A stretch of DNA of 47,478 nucleotides from Phytophthora quininea (taxonomy: Eukaryota > Oomycota > Peronosporomycetes > Peronosporales > Peronosporaceae), in assembly GCA_011947345.1 (NCBI GenBank), contig JAAVTG010000669.1, positions 1 to 47,478 of the forward strand, written 5' to 3'. The position numbers were made by a program, and so were the translations under genes. Of the stretch, positions 42,974 through 47,478 are shown piece by piece (position 1 is the first letter of the stretch; each line of letters opens with the position of its first letter). A model generated the notes under the pieces. It ran no database searches. It was not told the DNA's origin and saw only the letters and a list, made by a program, of their open reading frames with translations.

Positions 42974-45374
42974 TTAGTTTAAATGACCGTCGTCCGCGAG
43001 GGTTTGAAGCTCAGTAGGTAGTTCCTTCTTATCAACCTTCGTGTGGACGAACTTCGTGAGATCTTGGAATTGGCGGAAGAGTTCGCATTGCCCCACGTCG
43101 TGGACCTGCTTGCAGAACTTACAGCGTTTGAAGCATCGGTGGGCAGAGTGGTTAGCTCCGCCGCAGGCTGCGCATGGCCCAAAATCCCGGCGACGATTCG
43201 CCCGGTCGGCGTGATGCATGTCGCGGCGATCACTGTTGAACGTTCGCTCGGTCCGCTCACCCCTGCGTTGGCGGTTGTCTGTCCGCGCATAGGTACCTTC
43301 GGCAGCAGCCCGCCTCTCGTTGTCATTCGCGGCGGCTAATAGGTCGTCGCTCTCATCTGAAGCGTAACTGTCGATATCACTCTCGGGAAACTTCGCCCAG
43401 CGTCCTCGTCGCTGTCACTATCACTCCAGCGGCTTCGTCGGGCATTTGGACGTTCGCGTCTGGTGTCACGAGACTCACGGCCCTCCAATTCGTCCAACAA
43501 GTCCGCTAGCGAGGCTTCGGCCAGCGTCACACGAGGAGTGTGTCGAGAGTCATCACGTCGGCGGTCGTAATCGCGGCGTTCCCGCCGCTCCCGTCGGCCA
43601 TAGTCGTCTCGCGTGTCGTCGCGACGGCGATCTTCGCTGCGACGATAGGAATCAAAAATCCCCTCCGTACTTGAGCTGCTGGCTGGAGCCTCTTGCGAGC
43701 ATTCGTTCTTCTCCCTGCAACATGTCGTTGATCATCTTCTCCAGCTGGCGGATGTTGGTGATACCCAGTCGACCGAGGTCTCGGTTGAGCTTGTCGTCAC
43801 CGCAGGTCAACAGGAACTGTTGCACGTGGTCTTTCGCGTCGCGTTCACCCTTCTCAATCTGCAAGCGGGCGTCCTCGCGTACCCGTTCAGACGATTCAAG
43901 TAGTCACAAATGTACTCTTTCCGTTCCTCGTGGCCGAATAGTACCTCGCTGGGGCTGGCTGAGTGAACTGCGAGCAATAATAGCTCATGAATTCTTGACT
44001 TAGCAGCTTCCACTTCCGACGAGTCTTCTTCGGAAGCTGACGGAACCAGTGAATGGCGCCGTCTCGAAGGCTCAACTCGAAGGCGGGACACCACTCGTCA
44101 GGTGGCGTTCTGGCTCCCTTCATCTCGTACACAAACCTCTTCAACCACTGCATGGAGTTCTCACTCTTGTTGCGCTTCCCGACGAACGGCTTAATTCGGT
44201 CAAGCGACTTGTGAGACGCGACCTCAAGCTTCGGTTGGGAATCTTCGACGTCTGAGTCGAACAGAGACTTCATCTGCCGAGTCAACTCGTCGCGTGGGTC
44301 GTCCCCGTCCTCTACTTGGTCGAAGCAGTCGCCGTCACTGTCCGACGAAGCTTCGTCCCACCGGCTGTAACTGTCCACCGATCGCCGCGAACGACTCGGA
44401 CTCGGGCGGCTCCACGCTGGAAATGGGTTGTAGAACGTGGAGTCACCATGTGCGAATCTTGGAAGTATGGCGAACCTTCGGCAGCAGCGAAGACATTCGC
44501 TTCGGGAGCAGTTTCTTTCTTCGGGGTTTCCGGCAAGGGAACTCTCGATGGGTCTTGTATCTCAATAGCTGCTCTGGCCACCGGTTGTCTTCCCTTGTCG
44601 ATGTCCTTCACCCCGAATGTCGTGCGAAGCCTCTTCTTCTACTTGAACAGTTCGGCCCCAGCGACCGAAGGCGACCAAGCCTTCATCGCCGTATTCGACG
44701 GGTACGAGCGGATTTCTGCGCCCATTGCTCGGAGTAGCGACACAGTGTCCTCAGCTACTCATCGAGTACTCAGCGAATTCACCGGGTGTGCCAATTCGTC
44801 TCCGAGGATCACCCACGTCGCCTGGCGCACTGAGCGAGGATTCAACTGGCTAACCCATTCGCTCGTTCGCATAGCTTCAAGGCACCTAGCCAGCACCTTG
44901 TTCGCCGCCGGGGTATCGCCGCTGACCGGTGGTCGTCTCCTGGCGCGGTGTTGTCCGAACTTTCAGACTTCACTGGCGGCTTCTCCTCGTCTGAACTTTC
45001 GTCCGAGTCATCATAGGCAGCGTCGGGTCCGCCCACTGCCTCCAACTCTCCGGCGAGATTTCGCGCGAGGGTCTCACAGCCCCTCGGGAACCCGCAGTCA
45101 GGACCGCATTCTCGTGAACTTCCGTTTTCACTTCAGTTCCCGGAGTTGCTTCGTGGTCCTCATCGCGACTCTCGTAGTCACCGATGGCGCGAGAATCGTC
45201 GTCGTCCGACGCTTCGAAGGCGACCGACCGTTCGTCTACTGTCGCCATCCGCGCCGATGGCCGTCCCGCACTAGATCCGGCCGCGCGGGCTCCACCGGCT
45301 TTCGCCGGAGTTGCTGGTACCGCTGAAGTCGATCCTCTTGCCATCTTGCCTTCTCTTCTCTCCTTGTTGCTCAT
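42974..45374 (-). pseudogene. Gag with capsid domain and zinc knuckle
   Basis: Seen: ATG at 45374 (MSNKERREGKMARG), 41 bp past the PBS; a disordered acidic N-terminus with a one-base break near 45052; the retrotransposon gag capsid AIHWFRQLPKKTRRKWKLLSQ (about 44050-43985) and RDAKDHVQQFLLTCGDDKLN (about 43840-43785); an Arg/Asp/Ser-rich region; then C-x2-C-x4-H-x4-C (CAACGGANHSAHRC, about 43170-43130) and a second, shorter CKFCKQVHDVGQC. Breaks near 44450, 43930, 43660 and 43330. Confidence 0.8.
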
Positions 45375-45414
45375 AACTTGCCTAACACACGTAACAGCAA
45401 AGCGTTGGTCACAC

Positions 45415-45435
45415 CGATCCCGGGTCGCGGCACCA
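45415..45435 (-). promoter_or_regulatory. Primer-binding site
   Basis: Minus strand TGGTGCCGCGACCCGGGATCG, starting two bases after the 5' LTR. It is complementary to a tRNA 3' end with discriminator A, a 7-bp acceptor strand, a T-stem CCGGG and a T-loop ending GATC, so the tRNA geometry fits exactly. The tRNA was not identified. Confidence 0.8.
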
Positions 45436-45437
45436 AT

Positions 45438-46251
45438 TGTGGTGTAGGAATCCACTGAACTTTCGCTAAGGCAGCAGCGAGCTTCCGCACACAACAATAC
45501 GCCTTCCAGAACGCCAGGCGAATGTTGGGCGTGATCTGAAGGAACCAGGTCCGACCCTGCCCAGCCGGTGTGGCCTCCACTCACTGTCTACGCTAAAGGC
45601 AAATATAAACCGACGCTACAGGTGCGAGCCTTCGCCTGTACGTCCAAACACTCTATCACACTCAAAACCCCGTGGCACCAGCAGACGAAGGTTGCCTAGT
45701 CCCGTGGACTCTCTTACGGGGCGCCGGAGTATAACTCCGGCTGGAAGTCACGTTGGAATGCGACCCGCACTCCACACACAAGGGCTCTTTCGCCCAACAC
45801 TCCCTATTAATAGGGCCAAACCAAAATACACTCTAACTACCACTCTTCACTCTTGGCCTGACCAAACGAACACTCACTTCACGAAGGTCTGTGCTCGCTG
45901 GCAGGCATAACCCACGACCACAGGGCAAGGTGCTTACCTAGGACGCTTGGCCGCTTGGGAAGTCGGGGGAAAATTCTGCTCTGTTTGTATCGCCCTCTCG
46001 GGCTCTTACTCTTCTAATCCTACCCTTATCTATGAATCTATACAAATGTCAAGTGAAACGCAAGCGTCGCCGTCGGAGCTACCCATCCGAAGATTCACGA
46101 CCAGGCGATGGTTCGCAATAGCGACCACCTCGGGATAGCGACCTTCAATGAACCTTCGCCTCGTGTCGCCATTGGTCCAGCTCGACGCCTTTTATCAGCT
46201 AATAGCGGAGGCGACAGTTCGTTGACAGATCTTGGAGAAATCTCCACCACA
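45438..46251 (-). repeat. Right LTR (5' LTR of the minus-strand element)
   Basis: Plus strand TGTGGTGTAGG...CTCCACCACA, 814 bp. It differs from the left copy by five transitions and six indels counted by eye. Keeps the same three GAANNTTC palindromes. It should contain the promoter for gag-pol. Confidence 0.9.
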
Positions 46252-46255
46252 CTTG
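46252..46255. repeat. Target-site duplication of the Gypsy insertion (right copy)
   Basis: CTTG directly after the right LTR, matching 32214-32217. Confidence 0.75.
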
Positions 46256-46672
46256 TTCTCGGCCAGTTCGAAAGTGAGCTTGCTCCGGCACTAAGTGATC
46301 ACTTGGGTACTTTCACACCACCGCTTTAAAATCCCCATCACCACCAATGCCTTTCGAAACGCACCAACGTTTCAGCCGCTTGCGTCTTCGCCCTCGAACA
46401 TTCTGATGATCAAGCCGACCATCCAAACACAGAAACTCTATCCCCGCATTTGGTCCACACTACCAGCAAGCTCGTGACGTAGCAGAACCCCCGCTCCTGC
46501 TGGCTGTAGTCGAAGGCATCGGAGTCGGTAGGGACGTCGGCGTTGATGCCGGCAGAATCAAGACTTCCGGGAACAGGCAACAAATGTCAAGCCAACAGGC
46601 GCATCTGCTGACATCGCTGCCACCAACGCATGCCCATCATCAAACAATCTGGAGTCACACCACAGCGACCGC
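46256..46672. other. No gene recognised; original upstream flank of the OB-fold gene
   Basis: Before the Gypsy insertion this sequence adjoined 32213. On the minus strand it would have been the promoter or leader of the OB-fold gene, and may hold the right end of the Helitron. A plus-strand frame of 60 codons (46295-46477) has no recognisable domain. Confidence 0.45.
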
Positions 46673-47478
46673 ATGTCATACCATTCCCCGCCTAGCTTTT
46701 CATCGCGTCATCAACAAACCCAAGAATCCCTCAGCAGTGATCACACTTTAGACCTCAGCCAACCCTACTGCCGTCGTCACTACAATCCCCTCCACAAAGC
46801 AAACGAAGCCCACTCTCAGCTATATCCTCCTGCCTCTAAACACGCTCCCGTGTATCAAACCCACCACGGACAAAATAATTGCTTTGAAACTCCCATGCAG
46901 TTGCCAACAGTTCCTCCTCCTTATTGGTCAATACAACAACAAAGTCAATCTCCATCATTTTTTATCATGAAGCACTTTTCTCGTGACGCACATTTGCCAA
47001 GCCGCCAGGCATTCGTACTACCAATGGACCAGAAGCTGCACACGCGCGCTCTCGGGATCCATCGGAGAAGCTTGAACGGCCAGGAAGCTGTGGCGACGGA
47101 TCCAAAGTCTCCTACACACGTAGTCCATACACAACCAAAACCAAACGCGATGGAGCGTGGGACGTTACCTGCGCTCGCTGCTCTGCCGAGGTGACGCGTG
47201 CGCCGCTCGACCTCGACAGCCTTGGCCACCAGTGCCTCCGCTGCGTTTGCTGCGAGGAGCTCCTCGAGTGGGATGCCTTCGAGAGGCCACGCGCCAGGAG
47301 CGCATCGCGGCGGTGTCAGACGTGCGACGGCCAGCGCAGCTTCTGGCACAGCACCGCCGCCGAGCAGCCGCTGCCGCGATTAGACCACTGGCAGGAGACC
47401 ATGGCCCTGTTGGCGGTCGCCATCGGCCCGCCGCTGCCGCCGCCACTACCATCTCGCGAAGCTCGCCACCGCCGTCGA
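46673..47478 (+). CDS. Partial gene: Gln/His/Pro-rich N-terminus then Cys-rich LIM-like module
   Basis: Seen: 46673 ATG opens a frame rich in Ser, His, Gln and Pro (TLDLSQPYCRRHYN; SFFIMKHFSRDAHLPSRQAF) up to about 47045. From about 46987 to the window end another plus frame is open and clearly protein-like: SYTRSPYTTKTKRDGAWDVT, then CARC-x15-HQCLRCVCCEELLEWD and RRCQTCDGQ, followed by WHSTAAEQPLPRLDHWQETM. The Cys/His spacing resembles a LIM-type zinc module (CxxC...H..C..C..C) with slightly short spacing. Inference: one gene joined by a one-base loss near 47040 or by splicing. It continues past the right edge. Identity not known. Confidence 0.45.

Larger units (their letters stand above)
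32218..46251 (-). mobile_element. 14.0-kb Ty3/Gypsy chromovirus with an antisense spliced gene
   Basis: Two LTRs (822 and 814 bp) in the same orientation, flanked by CTTG on both sides. On the minus strand from the right: 5' LTR, PBS, gag, protease, RT, RNase H, a second (archaeal-type) RNase H, integrase, chromodomain. Between pol and the 3' LTR a 3.6-kb gene runs on the plus strand. By eye the LTRs differ by five substitutions, all transitions (about 0.6%), and six small indels that add up exactly to the 8-bp length difference. The insertion is therefore recent, yet gag-pol has many frame breaks and a stop. Either the copy was mobilised in trans while defective or some breaks are sequence errors. 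Confidence 0.92.
32218..46251. repeat. Dispersed palindrome GAANNTTC (often CGAANNTTCG), about 36 copies
   Basis: Counted by eye across the element: for example GAAGCTTC at 34779, 35186, 39137, 39560, 39962, 42277 and 44345; GAAGGTTC at 36595, 36999, 37487, 38693 and 41490; GAACTTTC at 32237, 40578, 44958, 44992 and 45457; plus AC, GT, CC, TC, GA, TA and CG centres. Chance predicts about three in 14 kb. It occurs in LTRs, gag, pol and the antisense gene alike. The form matches a minimal heat-shock element (inverted nGAAn pentamers). See findings. Confidence 0.7.

Noticed and set aside
44316..45326. 336-codon plus-strand frame opposite gag
   Set aside because: It mirrors the acidic, Ser-rich gag N-terminus and shows no conserved motif; gag is clearly read on the minus strand.
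32218..46251. Two separate LTR elements in opposite directions (one plus, one minus)
   Set aside because: Only one LTR pair, one TSD pair and one good PBS are seen; the plus-strand gene has no RT or integrase, so one element with an antisense gene is simpler.
1..47478. CRISPR array, bacterial operon or phage features
   Set aside because: No regularly spaced identical repeats, and introns and eukaryotic gene families throughout; the window is eukaryotic.

Overview
The window looks like nuclear DNA of an oomycete, most likely Phytophthora or a close relative. This is inferred from short introns (57-121 bp), tight spacing between housekeeping genes, a protein built from WRKY19-like Cys/His repeats, and a transposon mix of Ty3/Gypsy chromovirus, Helitron, PIF/Harbinger and tRNA-derived repeats. 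No species can be named from sequence alone.

Layout. (1) 1-2300: remnants on the minus strand: a PDK1-like kinase end, a small WRKY19-like Cys-rich ORF and a broken coiled-coil gag-like ORF. (2) 3316-14209: a compact gene island. The CCR4-NOT scaffold CNOT1 (about 2389 aa), Mediator subunit MED20 and a 15-repeat Cys/His protein lie head to tail with 125-135 bp gaps. A convergent mitochondrial protein follows, which joins a lipoyl domain to a Kgd4/MRPS36-like tail. (3) 14355-32196: a transposon graveyard with a DDE transposase remnant, a tRNA-like array, a truncated Gypsy element, an ORF1-like gene, a two-gene Harbinger element, an unrecognised gene and a Helitron with an OB-fold (RPA-like) gene. 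(4) 32218-46251: a 14.0 kb Ty3/Gypsy chromovirus with paired LTRs, a 4-bp target duplication, a PBS, gag-pol on the minus strand and a large intron-containing gene on the opposite strand. It is inserted 21 bp upstream of the RPA-like ORF. (5) 46673-47478: the start of a Cys-rich gene that leaves the window.

How they work together. CNOT1 (mRNA decay scaffold) and MED20 (RNA polymerase II initiation) are adjacent core gene-expression factors. The lipoyl/Kgd4 protein probably serves the 2-oxoglutarate dehydrogenase complex. The most unusual items are the lipoyl-Kgd4 fusion, the antisense spliced gene inside the Gypsy element, and a GAANNTTC palindrome repeated about 36 times across that element but rare elsewhere.

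Quality caution. All six breaks in CNOT1 and MED20 are single missing bases, at least five of them in short homopolymers. This points to consensus errors rather than dead genes, so frameshifts in the transposons should also be read with care.
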